A stretch of DNA of 19,972 nucleotides from the NCBI GenBank assembly GCA_938092125.1, contig CALKMQ010000163.1, forward strand, positions 1 to 19,972, written 5' to 3'. Of this stretch, positions 1-9,460 are shown piece after piece. How positions within the stretch are numbered: the first letter of the stretch is position 1; every line of letters begins with the position of its first letter. This DNA comes from an uncultured bacterium. Lineage in GTDB: Bacteria > Fidelibacterota > Marinisomatia > Marinisomatales > UBA1611. The notes beneath the pieces were generated by a model. It did no database searches. It had not been told where the DNA came from and worked only from the letters and a program-made list of their open reading frames with translations. The position numbers and the translations under genes were made by a program.

Positions 1-2561
1 GGCTCGTCTAAACGGATTAGATCGAAACCAGTATCAGAACCAAGGTTAAACCACGGAGAATAGGGATCTTGCCCATTTATTGCGTGCCCACGAGAATTTT
101 TCTCATCACAATTGAAACTATTTGAGTAGGTACAGTGAAGAGAATCTTCTTCAGCAGATAAATCATATTGAGCATAAGGTTGCCATCCAACAAAAATACC
201 ATCTGCATCGTAAATCATATCGCTTGGCTTTCCCCAAGATTCTCCGCCATCAATACTTTTATAAATTTTATAACCTTCAAAATCAGCATATCCAGTAACT
301 ACATCAGTTGATGATTCTGCATGGTCATTCCAATATAGCTTTACTTTCCCCTGCTCAGTAACAGCATGAACCGTTGGCCTCGTTGGCGGTGTAAAACCCT
401 GATAACGAGAGTTGTACATAACTTGGGCAAATTTAGCATTATTAATTAAATCTTCTTCGTTTTGACCAAAGATGATGCAAAAAGAAAATGGGACTTCTCT
501 TCCAACAGGCAAATCAAAAGGACCACAACTTAGAATCAACACACAATCCAAACCATCAGGTTCTCTTAAAAAAGCTGGCTCTTCTTTGAGACCCTCTAAC
601 GAATCAAAATGAGGATTAAGCTCTGAACCTAGATCTGTACCTGGATTAGGCGTATGAAAATACCATTCATGCTCATCCGGCATTAAGTTTGTGGTGTCGC
701 CTGTCATTATTTTATAGAGAATTTCTTCTTTGTTTCTAGCCTGTGGACAACCAGGAGACCCTGCTAAACATCCACTTGAATTACCTTCGGCCTGCGTAAC
801 CCCCGGCCTACTATACCAATCAAACCAGTGCCAATCGGTCATTTTTAAAGGCTCGCCTGGAAAAATATCCGTAGTCCCATCCTGATCTAAATCTATTTCT
901 GCAGTAGCTCGAGGAGAATCTAACATTTGAGTAGCAACGACGCCGTAACTGTTACCAGGACTAGGACTATCAGGGTCCATAGCATAACCAGGAAGACCAG
1001 ACAAGCCGTCATAATCTCCAATCATTGCAAGGCTTACAGATAATCTTTCATCATTTAATTCAAAAAACTCATAATAATACTTCATAAAATCGTCATCATT
1101 AGTATGGAGTCCAGAATTATAACCTCCTTTATCACCCATCAACACATCTGCATCCATATAAAACCCCAACGACATATCCTTGTAATCAAAACCTTTTCCA
1201 CGATTCAACTTGGTTCCATCGGGCATAATCATACCCTCTCCACAAATTTGATTTCCCTCACTATCCAGTACAGGGACACCATATTCATCTTTAGCGCACC
1301 AATCACCACTTTCATTTCTAACCTTAACAGTAACAAACATAATATCTTCGGCATAAGAGACACCATAAGAATGAGCAGTCGCCATAACCTTAAGACCCAT
1401 AGGGTAACCGGTTGTTTCATACTCATTATTTGTATTTACTACGTTCCCACGATGCGCCCACCTATCATCAAATTCCATGTATACATCCATATCTGAGACA
1501 AAACGGCCCGGAACTTCCTCCCAGCAATCGGAGTCTTTTCTTGAGTTATCGCACCCTGGTAAAAACGTATTGTAATCTTGGCTCCAAGACCCAGGCCAGA
1601 AGGACTCATTCGTCCCTGTTACGCTATTGAATCTCGTTGGCCAAGTATTTGAATAATCACTATGAGCTAAAAGAGGATATGTGTCTTCACTATCTGTCAC
1701 ATAGGTATCACCAAATAAATCACCAGCAGTTACGTCTAGGTTATGCGTATTTGTCCTAGACATTGTACTGGCATGCCAATCAGTATTGTATGATGGGTCG
1801 TTCCTAGTAAACCATGATTCTGAAGCTGTAGCACCATAATAAAACAAGTTATCATCTTTGGTCCACTCTTCTTGGTCACTGCCATAGTCATATAAATCAA
1901 ATTGGTCTTCACGACTTTTCAGTTTAGGCCTTAAAGCCCAAGGGTGAATGAATCCGATTCTAGCGGAAGAGCTGTTTGGATCATTCTCACCAAGAGTGCT
2001 TATTATTATATTACTATTTTCTGTATCCTCAACCCACTGGTAAGCATCTGTTAAATCATCAATAGATGATTTTTTTGATATGCTATCAGGATCCCACTTG
2101 CCGAAATCTTCTTCCGCATTAAAAAGAATACCTACATAATTGGTATCTCCATTAGCATACCACGATTCGTAAGCATCTTGGGATTCCCAAATGCTGTAAA
2201 TCACAATGCCTTCGGAGTTAACAACTGACTCAAGCTGAGACCATTGAAACGCAGATGTCTTTTTATGCCCTGGAAGACCTGCTAAGAAAGCGACGGAGGG
2301 CAAATATGAATAATCTCCCCATAAACCAGCAGGTTGCTCATCCCAATTAATTAGATTGCCATAATTTGATATTCCATTATTGACTTTTCCTTGCAATAAA
2401 TAACCAATAGCCCTGTCATTCATTGGATTTGTTGGAAAAGGGTGATCTCCAATACGCGCAGCAGAACTATTTCGGTATGGGTCCACCACTTGATCACGCT
2501 CATATTTTTCAGATCCAGCGACAACGAAAGATGCGAAAATGAAAAGAGTAATTAAAAACAT
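1..2561 (-). CDS. Large secreted protein with FnIII-like region, C-terminus beyond window
   Basis: This reading frame is open from the ATG at 2561 to the first base, giving about 853 residues with no stop, so the gene continues off the left edge. The first 16 residues form a hydrophobic signal-peptide core ending near VVAG, so the product is exported. The N-terminal 100 residues are rich in Gly, Asn and Trp. An LDQDG loop lies near residues 557-565. Near residues 737-779 a stretch with the motifs KLYWND, FEGYKIYKS and DGGESWG resembles the fibronectin type III-like modules of large secreted proteins in this superphylum. It starts 16 bases after the TonB receptor gene and is probably the third gene of that operon. 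From the ATG the signal peptide has no positive N-region. A TTG at 2585, with GAGG seven bases upstream, would add IDGFKKN and supply one. I do not recognise a specific function; surface binding or a role with the receptor is inference. Confidence 0.75.
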   Translation of the reverse strand, partial: MFLITLFIFASFVVAGSEKYERDQVVDPYRNSSAARIGDHPFPTNPMNDRAIGYLLQGKVNNGISNYGNLINWDEQPAGLWGDYSYLPSVAFLAGLPGHKKTSAFQWSQLESVVNSEGIVIYSIWESQDAYESWYANGDTNYVGILFNAEEDFGKWDPDSISKKSSIDDLTDAYQWVEDTENSNIIISTLGENDPNSSSARIGFIHPWALRPKLKSREDQFDLYDYGSDQEEWTKDDNLFYYGATASESWFTRNDPSYNTDWHASTMSRTNTHNLDVTAGDLFGDTYVTDSEDTYPLLAHSDYSNTWPTRFNSVTGTNESFWPGSWSQDYNTFLPGCDNSRKDSDCWEEVPGRFVSDMDVYMEFDDRWAHRGNVVNTNNEYETTGYPMGLKVMATAHSYGVSYAEDIMFVTVKVRNESGDWCAKDEYGVPVLDSEGNQICGEGMIMPDGTKLNRGKGFDYKDMSLGFYMDADVLMGDKGGYNSGLHTNDDDFMKYYYEFFELNDERLSVSLAMIGDYDGLSGLPGYAMDPDSPSPGNSYGVVATQMLDSPRATAEIDLDQDGTTDIFPGEPLKMTDWHWFDWYSRPGVTQAEGNSSGCLAGSPGCPQARNKEEILYKIMTGDTTNLMPDEHEWYFHTPNPGTDLGSELNPHFDSLEGLKEEPAFLREPDGLDCVLILSCGPFDLPVGREVPFSFCIIFGQNEEDLINNAKFAQVMYNSRYQGFTPPTRPTVHAVTEQGKVKLYWNDHAESSTDVVTGYADFEGYKIYKSIDGGESWGKPSDMIYDADGIFVGWQPYAQYDLSAEEDSLHCTYSNSFNCDEKNSRGHAINGQDPYSPWFNLGSDTGFDLIRLDE

Positions 2562-2577
2562 ATTTTTCTTAAAACCA

Positions 2578-5500
2578 TCAATCAAAATCAAACCTCACAT
2601 TGAAATTTACTTCTCTAGGCTGAGAAGAACGCCAAGGGCGATCATAATATGCGCTAGATAAATAGTGCTCTGAATCAGCCAGCCCAACCCGATCTGTATA
2701 GTAAGCGCCAGGGTCATCAGCTTTTCCAGTCAATGGCCAGACATCGACCTCATTTCTTATATCTAAAAAATTGTAGACACTCAAACCAAGACTTACCCTA
2801 TGATTCATAATTGAAACATATTTACTAAAATTTAAATTTGCATTTTTAAAAGCAGGCCCTCTTTTAGAATTTATATTCCTATCATCAGGTTTTGGATCTT
2901 TTCCTGCGAAGATATAAGGAGTATAAGGACCTCCACTTTGGTAAAAGGCAGTTACAGCTGCATTGATACCGAATGGCAACCCGGTGTAAAACCAGAATGT
3001 TAGATCGTGAGGCCTATCATAAAACTGTAATGACTCTTGACTTGGAGCGTCTACATATTGACCACTTACATTTGCCCATGGGTATTCACTGTTATTCTTT
3101 GCTATCGAATAGGTATACTGCAATTGCGACCCAAATGCACGACCTCTAAACTTCAATGTTAAATCTATACCCTTTGCACTACCATAATCTCCATTTTCAC
3201 TAATATTATAAGAATAAACACCAGAACGCTGGAACGTATTTTTAGTCAACTGGTCCATGTTTTTCACCCAGGTCATTAGAGAATAAGACCAATTTTGCCC
3301 AACTTGCACATTAAAACCAGCTGAGTAAGACTGAGTTCTTTGTGCATTCATCGTTGCGTTACCAACTTCACCATTACCTTCTTCAAAAAGTTCTTCAGGA
3401 TCTTCCATCCTATTGGTATTTAAATAGATGTTCTGATACTTTGGAGTTTGATAATAAAGACCATAATTAAAAGTAAATGTCGACTTATCTGTGATAACAT
3501 GACTAAAGCCTATACGCGGACTTATTTTGTAGAACCAATCTGCACTTTTGAGTATCACTTTTTGTCTTGGCAACCCGGCCAAAGTACTTACTTCTTCATT
3601 ATTGTCCCATATATCATTATCATTCAAATCAGAAAAATACCACGGCTTGCCTGGAGTATACTTTCCTGTAGTATCAGCCCATATTTGGGTGTTATAGTTC
3701 ACGGCATCTATGCGGATACCATAATTAATTACCATCCATGGAACTTCAAAAGTATTTTGCATGTAAGCTGAAAACTCTTCTGGCTCTCTGTAGTTATCCC
3801 ACCTACCATTTTCATTAGAATCAGAGTAGTCTTCTCCTTCATCCCACTTACCATTGTTTTCACCTATATCTGGATTGACGTAGCCACTATCAATAGGCAA
3901 TAATCCATCTGGCCCAGTATCTTGCCAATACTCTGCAAAAGTTTGCCTAGAAGCTGCTTGACCAAGCCAAGGACTAATAATTTCATAAAAATTCAGTCTA
4001 TGATATTTATAATCAATTCCCCAACGTGCTTTCCACTTATCAGATATCTGAGATGTAAGATCGATTCGAACCTCATCTGTAACAGCTCTAGAATCTGCAT
4101 AAAAATTATCGTGCCCACCAAAAGCTCTTCCTTCTTCCCAAACATCGCCTTGTGGAGTTGGCATGTAATAATAAATGTTTTCAGGATCCCATGGCGTATT
4201 AACAGGCGCGCTAGAGTTCCCTGGAATATTTTCAAATTGCAATCTAATACTATTATAATCTAAAAAGGGCTCATAATCTTCATACATTTCAGGCTCAAGC
4301 CAATAACTATCATCTCTATATTCTAGCTCTTTAACAAGTTCTGGACCATCCCAAAGACCATCGTTATCCCAATCTGAAAAACTCTCACCCATATCCCAAA
4401 CACCATTGCCATTAGAATCATCGAATTTTTCTGCAGACTCCCAGTTCCACATGCCAGGAGTTGCACCTACATACCAACCACTTATATCATCTCTGTTGGT
4501 GTATCTAACTGTATCCCCATCCTCACCAATTCTGTAAGGAACCACATTGGGATTTTCCGGATCTGAAATATCTTTGTTCCCAGCTGCATGCCGCCATTCA
4601 AACCAATTTGGGAAACCATCGTTATCATTATCTCTCCAGCGAACACCCTGAAACTGATCTTGAATGAAACGAGCAAATCGAACTGTATAAAAAGTTTTTG
4701 GGGTCAAAGAGTGATTTATTTCAAAATTCACCCTATACGTATCACGAAACAATTCATTCCTACCCTCATCCCAATAAAGGTATCTAGCATTAAAAGCTTG
4801 CAAATGATTTGCAACTCTCCAATAACTGAGATGAAATCTTAATTTACCAGAGTATTTATAGCTTAATTTTGTAAAGATATCCGTAGTCTTATCAAAACCA
4901 AATCCTCTAAAACCTGATACATTATCCCAAGGATTTACTAAATTACCTTTATTCAATGCTAAGGTATCAAGAAGTAAATCTTGATCTTCACCTAAATAAA
5001 CACGATCATCAAATTCATAAACACTGTAGTTTTCTTCTGTTGTGTGTTGACCACTGAACCAAAACCTTAATTTTGGAATTCCTAATACTGGACCTCCAAT
5101 ACCAAAATTGTAATCATTCAATCCTCTTAGCTTATCAAAGTTTTCAGTGTCTTTTGTTTTACCACGCAGCTCATTCAAAAAAGCGCCTACCAAACTTGTC
5201 TCATATTCAAAATGGTATTCAATTTTTTCGCCACCAGATGAGGTGTGCCAATTTGAAACCGCTGACATTGCATCACCGTATTCTGCATTGAAACCGCCTG
5301 GCTGCCAATCAAATTCATTAATTGCAAATAAGTTCAACCTTGTGCCAGAACCAATACCACCAAAAATTGGATTTCTTATATACATACCATCAATCATGTA
5401 GGCGATTTCTCCAGACCTGCCACCGCGAACATGAACTTCTTCAAGACCTCTTTCTTCTTGGTTAGGAATGCCCCTGGTTTTACTCTCAACTTTTACAACG

Positions 5501-5955
5501 CCAGACTGAAGAGAATAGAGCTCAGACATATCTCGAATAGGCAGGGACTGAATAGCTTCTTTATCCACCGTAATTTTTTTCGATGTATTTCCCCGTTCTA
5601 CCAAAGGCCTTGTACCTAAAACTTCTACCTCATCACCCTCAACAGCTGCAACAGGCAAAGTTGGATTTAGCCAAACCGTTTGGTCCATTACAACATGGAT
5701 TTCTTTATATGTTTTCTTTTGATAACCCACCATTTGAACAACAACATCGTATTTCCCAACTGGTATATTTAAAATAATAAAATTACCACTTACATCAGCT
5801 GCTGCACCAACGCCCAAGGCAGGAAGATAAATAGTCGCCCCCGGCAACTCCATCGAGTCCTCATCAGAAACTTTACCACGAATAGTTCCATCTGTCCCAG
5901 CAAAAACAAAATCAGAAAAATAAATAAGCGCTAAAAATAAAAGTCTAATAATCAT
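2578..5955 (-). CDS. TonB-dependent outer membrane receptor with carboxypeptidase-regulatory-like domain
   Basis: The 1125-residue protein should form a 22-strand outer-membrane barrel that imports a substrate with energy from TonB. A signal peptide covers residues 1 to about 19 (FVFA). A CarboxypepD_reg-like domain follows at about 23-105, with VGYQKK as its typical end. The plug lies at about 125-240 and carries the motifs VHVRGGRSGE and MIDGMYIRNP. The rest is barrel with many aromatic strands; the last residues are RFDFD, so the usual terminal aromatic is displaced by Asp. Putative extracellular loops contain Dx(D/N)xDG-type motifs near 440-445, 510-521, 526-534, 696-706, 708-718 and 773-784, which would suit calcium binding. 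The ATG overlaps the stop of the upstream lipoprotein gene as ATGA, so the two are translationally coupled. The substrate is unknown. SusC is the nearest well-known architecture, but no SusD-like gene is adjacent. Confidence 0.92.
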   Translation of the reverse strand: MIIRLLFLALIYFSDFVFAGTDGTIRGKVSDEDSMELPGATIYLPALGVGAAADVSGNFIILNIPVGKYDVVVQMVGYQKKTYKEIHVVMDQTVWLNPTLPVAAVEGDEVEVLGTRPLVERGNTSKKITVDKEAIQSLPIRDMSELYSLQSGVVKVESKTRGIPNQEERGLEEVHVRGGRSGEIAYMIDGMYIRNPIFGGIGSGTRLNLFAINEFDWQPGGFNAEYGDAMSAVSNWHTSSGGEKIEYHFEYETSLVGAFLNELRGKTKDTENFDKLRGLNDYNFGIGGPVLGIPKLRFWFSGQHTTEENYSVYEFDDRVYLGEDQDLLLDTLALNKGNLVNPWDNVSGFRGFGFDKTTDIFTKLSYKYSGKLRFHLSYWRVANHLQAFNARYLYWDEGRNELFRDTYRVNFEINHSLTPKTFYTVRFARFIQDQFQGVRWRDNDNDGFPNWFEWRHAAGNKDISDPENPNVVPYRIGEDGDTVRYTNRDDISGWYVGATPGMWNWESAEKFDDSNGNGVWDMGESFSDWDNDGLWDGPELVKELEYRDDSYWLEPEMYEDYEPFLDYNSIRLQFENIPGNSSAPVNTPWDPENIYYYMPTPQGDVWEEGRAFGGHDNFYADSRAVTDEVRIDLTSQISDKWKARWGIDYKYHRLNFYEIISPWLGQAASRQTFAEYWQDTGPDGLLPIDSGYVNPDIGENNGKWDEGEDYSDSNENGRWDNYREPEEFSAYMQNTFEVPWMVINYGIRIDAVNYNTQIWADTTGKYTPGKPWYFSDLNDNDIWDNNEEVSTLAGLPRQKVILKSADWFYKISPRIGFSHVITDKSTFTFNYGLYYQTPKYQNIYLNTNRMEDPEELFEEGNGEVGNATMNAQRTQSYSAGFNVQVGQNWSYSLMTWVKNMDQLTKNTFQRSGVYSYNISENGDYGSAKGIDLTLKFRGRAFGSQLQYTYSIAKNNSEYPWANVSGQYVDAPSQESLQFYDRPHDLTFWFYTGLPFGINAAVTAFYQSGGPYTPYIFAGKDPKPDDRNINSKRGPAFKNANLNFSKYVSIMNHRVSLGLSVYNFLDIRNEVDVWPLTGKADDPGAYYTDRVGLADSEHYLSSAYYDRPWRSSQPREVNFNVRFDFD

Positions 5956-8153
5956 TCAATGATCTCACGCATATCAATCGTATGAAAACCACTCTGATTG
6001 CTTATTTTAAAAGCATCATAATTAAAATCAGGCAGGTCTTTAAAGTCCTCTTTTTTGACTAATTGAGCGGGATTATATACTTGCCTGAAAACATTGCCGG
6101 ATTCATTCACACTAATTTCGGCTAGCTCAATCCTAGAAAACCCCGACCAAGATTGCCCATTCTCATCCACCTCTCCGGAAGAAAAAGAGTCAGCATATGG
6201 ACTTTCTGTCCAGCGAATGTAAAGATCACTCTTTACGATGCCATGGTCTTTTGCAAGCCAGGTGTAAACTTTTTGACCATATTCAACGCCAGAACCCATC
6301 ATAGTCATATTCGTTGTGCTTGTAATTTTAAAACAATCAACAAACGTCGTATCTACTTGAGGACAGTCTTCTTCAGAATTAACTATTGATCCATCCCTAA
6401 GGCAGTTATATGAGCCATTGTTATATATTGCTTTAGTTTTAGCTGCTGGAACTGTTATTTCAGCTTTCTCAACCTCAAAAGACTTCTCAATTAAGTAAAC
6501 AGCTATTTCAGTCGTGTCATAATAGGCGGTATCTACATGCTCACCATCTCGAAATAGACCATTGTAAGAATATAGATAAATGTCTTTTTCTAATTGTGTT
6601 TTGTGCCAAAAACCTTGACTGACTTGAGATTCACTCCAATAAAATCCTAGTGGCAAAAAATAACTCTTATATATATGCTGATTTATATGCTGGTCTTTTG
6701 AAAAAATTTGATAATCATAATCGACTCTTAATCCATCATCCCCGATACGATTAGAAAGGAACTCGGTTTTTGTTACATAAAAATCTCCAGGCTGCTGAGA
6801 ACTATCATCAATGTAACCAACTACATCATTTGTATATAGAGTCACTAGAGAGTCAATATCCCCCACTTCTTTTCTTTTTGTGTCAACAAATGAAACAGTT
6901 TCTATAATGTTCTGGTAAACGTTTCCCCACCTATTTGTAACACTATCACCAATACTAATACTGAGCAGCAACTCTGGATTATCTGAATCTGTCCAATCTA
7001 CCAAAATATTATTGGGAACAGAGCCAATTTTATATAAATACTTTTCTGCATTGCCATCACCGTCAGAATCTCTGGAAGTATATTCTTCAATATCATCATA
7101 CTGACCATTTCCTTTATCAGCTATTTCTGCTGTGTCCCACCCATTGTTACAATTCCTATCTTCATAAGGCTCTCCAATATCATAAACCCCATTTTCATTA
7201 ACATCATAATAGGTTTCAGCCGGGTCTAAGATATCATTTCCCCTATCAATAAACTCATAAATAACATCATCCAAATTGCCGTCACCATTGTAATCAAAAT
7301 TGTCATTATTTTCGAAAAATATGTCTTTCATATCCCCGTCATTATTATAGTCAGCGACCCCAAGTTCAGCCTGATCCCACTGGTTGTTATCATTACAATC
7401 AGTGTTTATCCTAAATATTAATGAATCAGCATGCATTTGAGTTCTTGTAAACTCGAAATGATTGGTGAATACAGTTAAATCGTCTTTTATAAAAGAATAG
7501 CTAGTATCCTGCCACTCTGAAGTATCAACAAACATAAAACCATTATCTATTAATGGGGTATCAACAACTGCCCAATAAGATTTAACGTCAAATGTGTCTG
7601 CGTAGTATATAAGGGTATCTGCTTGAACCCAGCCCGAATTTCTTAATCTGTATCTTTGCAGAGAAGGTTCGGCTTCTAAATCCCAATCGATAGATTCCAA
7701 ATTTTTAAATTGAGAAGATACCAAGGAAATTGAGTCTTGAACTATTTTACCAATATCCGAAGTAATCGTATCTGACGCAATTACTAATGTATCAATAGGA
7801 TTGCGAATTAAGAATTGCCCTGAGTCAGGAGAAATATCAAGTAAATAGTCAGGAAAATTTTTCATTGTCATATAATCAGGGGGATATGGATAGGACGATA
7901 AAAATTTATCATAGGAAGTACTAAATTTAGATTTAGAGTATTTTAAATACTTCACATCATATGAGTTATCAAAATTGTAAAAATAATCGTCTATAGAGCC
8001 AGTACTACCATCGCCAACTGACTGACTCTGCAATGTATTTTTGTAAGTTTTTAATTCGGAATCCTCATCGTTTTTAGGTTCTTCACAATTTTGAAGTATT
8101 ATGAGGACAGTCAAAGGCACTAAAAATTTATATAGATTTTTATTACTTAACAT
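5952..8153 (-). CDS. Large acidic lipoprotein with clustered calcium-binding-like loops
   Basis: This is a 733-residue protein of unrecognised family. Residues 1-22 form a Lys-containing, hydrophobic signal peptide ending in ILQN-Cys23, a relaxed lipobox. The acidic residues after the Cys (EEPKNDEDSE) resemble the lipoprotein surface-export signals described in Bacteroidota, so outer-face anchoring is plausible. Residues 251-370 hold about eight Asp/Asn/Gly loops of EF-hand or dockerin-like spacing, for example NENGVYDIGE at 319-328 and DSDGDGNAE at 362-370. The remainder is rich in Asp, Ser, Tyr and Thr, with no enzyme motif I can identify and no SusD-type TPR features that I can see. It is the first gene of the cassette and overlaps the TonB receptor gene by four bases, so it is probably the receptor's partner. 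That partnership is inferred from position only. Confidence 0.85.
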   Translation of the reverse strand: MLSNKNLYKFLVPLTVLIILQNCEEPKNDEDSELKTYKNTLQSQSVGDGSTGSIDDYFYNFDNSYDVKYLKYSKSKFSTSYDKFLSSYPYPPDYMTMKNFPDYLLDISPDSGQFLIRNPIDTLVIASDTITSDIGKIVQDSISLVSSQFKNLESIDWDLEAEPSLQRYRLRNSGWVQADTLIYYADTFDVKSYWAVVDTPLIDNGFMFVDTSEWQDTSYSFIKDDLTVFTNHFEFTRTQMHADSLIFRINTDCNDNNQWDQAELGVADYNNDGDMKDIFFENNDNFDYNGDGNLDDVIYEFIDRGNDILDPAETYYDVNENGVYDIGEPYEDRNCNNGWDTAEIADKGNGQYDDIEEYTSRDSDGDGNAEKYLYKIGSVPNNILVDWTDSDNPELLLSISIGDSVTNRWGNVYQNIIETVSFVDTKRKEVGDIDSLVTLYTNDVVGYIDDSSQQPGDFYVTKTEFLSNRIGDDGLRVDYDYQIFSKDQHINQHIYKSYFLPLGFYWSESQVSQGFWHKTQLEKDIYLYSYNGLFRDGEHVDTAYYDTTEIAVYLIEKSFEVEKAEITVPAAKTKAIYNNGSYNCLRDGSIVNSEEDCPQVDTTFVDCFKITSTTNMTMMGSGVEYGQKVYTWLAKDHGIVKSDLYIRWTESPYADSFSSGEVDENGQSWSGFSRIELAEISVNESGNVFRQVYNPAQLVKKEDFKDLPDFNYDAFKISNQSGFHTIDMREIIE

Positions 8154-8293
8154 TTTACCCTAAAAAATATAAACAACAGACGTCGATTAATTAAAAGACA
8201 ATCTATTTACGATTGTTTAAAAATTATTATCTTAAAAATGAGTATTGAATATATTTAATAAGGTAGAAAAAATCAGCTATAAAATTAAAAATA
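8154..8293. other. AT-rich gap between clpX and the lipoprotein cassette
   Basis: The 140-base gap must hold the clpX 3' end and the promoter of the lipoprotein-TonB cassette. Besides the hairpin at 8198-8216 I see a GACGTC palindrome at 8179-8184 and TTAATTAA at 8187-8194. No convincing -10/-35 pair stands out. Confidence 0.4.
8198..8216 (-). terminator. Possible weak terminator hairpin after clpX
   Basis: ACAATC at 8198-8203 pairs with GATTGT at 8211-8216 around a seven-base loop. On the minus strand the stem is followed by CTTTTAATT. It sits about 78 bases after the clpX stop and 45 bases before the lipoprotein start, so it could separate the two operons. The six-base stem is weak and AT-rich, and the same element could instead act in the leader of the lipoprotein transcript. 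Confidence 0.3.
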
Positions 8294-9460
8294 TTAAGCC
8301 GACTTCTTCTGGGTCTCTTTTGGACTTGAGGAGCCTAGAACGCCCGATAAAAAATCTTCGCTAATAATAATTTTTTCAGGTTTGCTCATGTCAGGGACTT
8401 CGTACATCAGATTCATTAAACTTTCCTCGAGAACAGCCCTTAAAGACCTTGCACCTGAATTACGTTTTTGTGCTAACTCAACTATTTTTTTTAGAGCAGG
8501 GGTCTCGAAGATTAATTCTACATCCTCCATTTGAAATAGTTTTTTATACTGATTTATTAGAGCATTTTTAGGTTTTGTCAAAATTTTCAACATTTCAGAT
8601 TTAGACAAATTACTCATAGTTGAAACCACTGGTAATCGGCCAATAAGCTCAGGAATAATTCCAAATTCAACAAGGTCTCGTTGCCTAACTGATTTAAAAA
8701 TATTATAAATATCAGCAACATTTGAACCGTGTTTAATAGTTTCATTTTTTATAGAATTAAAGCCCAGTTCTCCCTTTCCAGTGCGCTTTTGGATAATGTC
8801 TTCGAGCCCAGAAAAAGAACCTCCACAAATAAATAAAATATTTGAAGTATCTATTGATATTAAACTTTGCTCGGGATGCTTGCGCCCTCCTTTTGGCGGA
8901 ACGTTGCTTATTGTACCCTCAATTATTTTAAGTAGAGCCTGTTGAACTCCTTCTCCACTAACATCACGAGTAATCGAAGTACTTGCAGATTTTCTGCCAA
9001 CTTTATCAATCTCATCAATATAAACAATTCCCTTCTCAGCAGCACTTACGTTGTAGTTAGAAACCTGGAGTAACCTAACCAAAATATTTTCAACATCTTC
9101 TCCTACATATCCCGCTTCTGTAAATGTAGTTGCATCCGCTATCGCGAAAGGAACGGATAGAAAACGGGCTAACGTTTGAGCTATCAAAGTTTTACCTGTA
9201 CCAGTTGGGCCTATAAGCAAAATATTACTTTTATCTAACTCAACGCCAGACTCATAAGACTGATTAATTATACGTTTGTAATGATTATATACGGCTACGG
9301 AAATTGTTTTCTTAGCATAATCCTGACCAATAACGTAAGAGTCTAAAAACTCTTTTATTTTTGAAGGCTTTTGTAAAGTAACCTTAAAACTTTCTGCAGG
9401 CTTCTCTTCCTCAGACAGGTTTAATTCTAGATTGCTATTCTTTGTTGGTCTATTCGTCAT
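8294..9460 (-). CDS. clpX: ClpX, ATP-dependent unfoldase of the ClpXP protease, without zinc-binding domain
   Basis: ClpX is an AAA+ hexamer that unfolds tagged proteins and feeds them to ClpP in the cytoplasm. The 388-residue protein has Walker A GPTGTGKT at 84-91, pore loop GYVG at 117-120, Walker B IVYIDE at 145-150, the RKH loop at 193-195, the ClpP-docking LGF at 232-234, the arginine-finger region ELIGRLP near 271-277 and sensor-2 GARSLR at 336-341. The C4 zinc-binding domain that normally fills the first 50 or so residues is absent: the N-terminus is a short polar stretch with no Cys. An extension is excluded because the codon directly before the ATG is the in-frame TAA that ends clpP. 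The catalytic machinery looks intact, so unfolding and ClpP docking should work; adaptor recognition through the zinc domain should not. It ends the tig-clpP-clpX operon. Confidence 0.97.
   Translation of the reverse strand: MTNRPTKNSNLELNLSEEEKPAESFKVTLQKPSKIKEFLDSYVIGQDYAKKTISVAVYNHYKRIINQSYESGVELDKSNILLIGPTGTGKTLIAQTLARFLSVPFAIADATTFTEAGYVGEDVENILVRLLQVSNYNVSAAEKGIVYIDEIDKVGRKSASTSITRDVSGEGVQQALLKIIEGTISNVPPKGGRKHPEQSLISIDTSNILFICGGSFSGLEDIIQKRTGKGELGFNSIKNETIKHGSNVADIYNIFKSVRQRDLVEFGIIPELIGRLPVVSTMSNLSKSEMLKILTKPKNALINQYKKLFQMEDVELIFETPALKKIVELAQKRNSGARSLRAVLEESLMNLMYEVPDMSKPEKIIISEDFLSGVLGSSSPKETQKKSA

Noticed and set aside
1104..1630. Plus-strand open frames of 130 and 72 codons
   Set aside because: They lie opposite the continuous minus-strand secreted-protein frame, have low-complexity composition and no ribosome binding site.
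3448..5777. Several open frames of 60-113 codons within the TonB receptor gene
   Set aside because: All are shadows of the 1125-codon receptor, which has clear domain motifs through this region.
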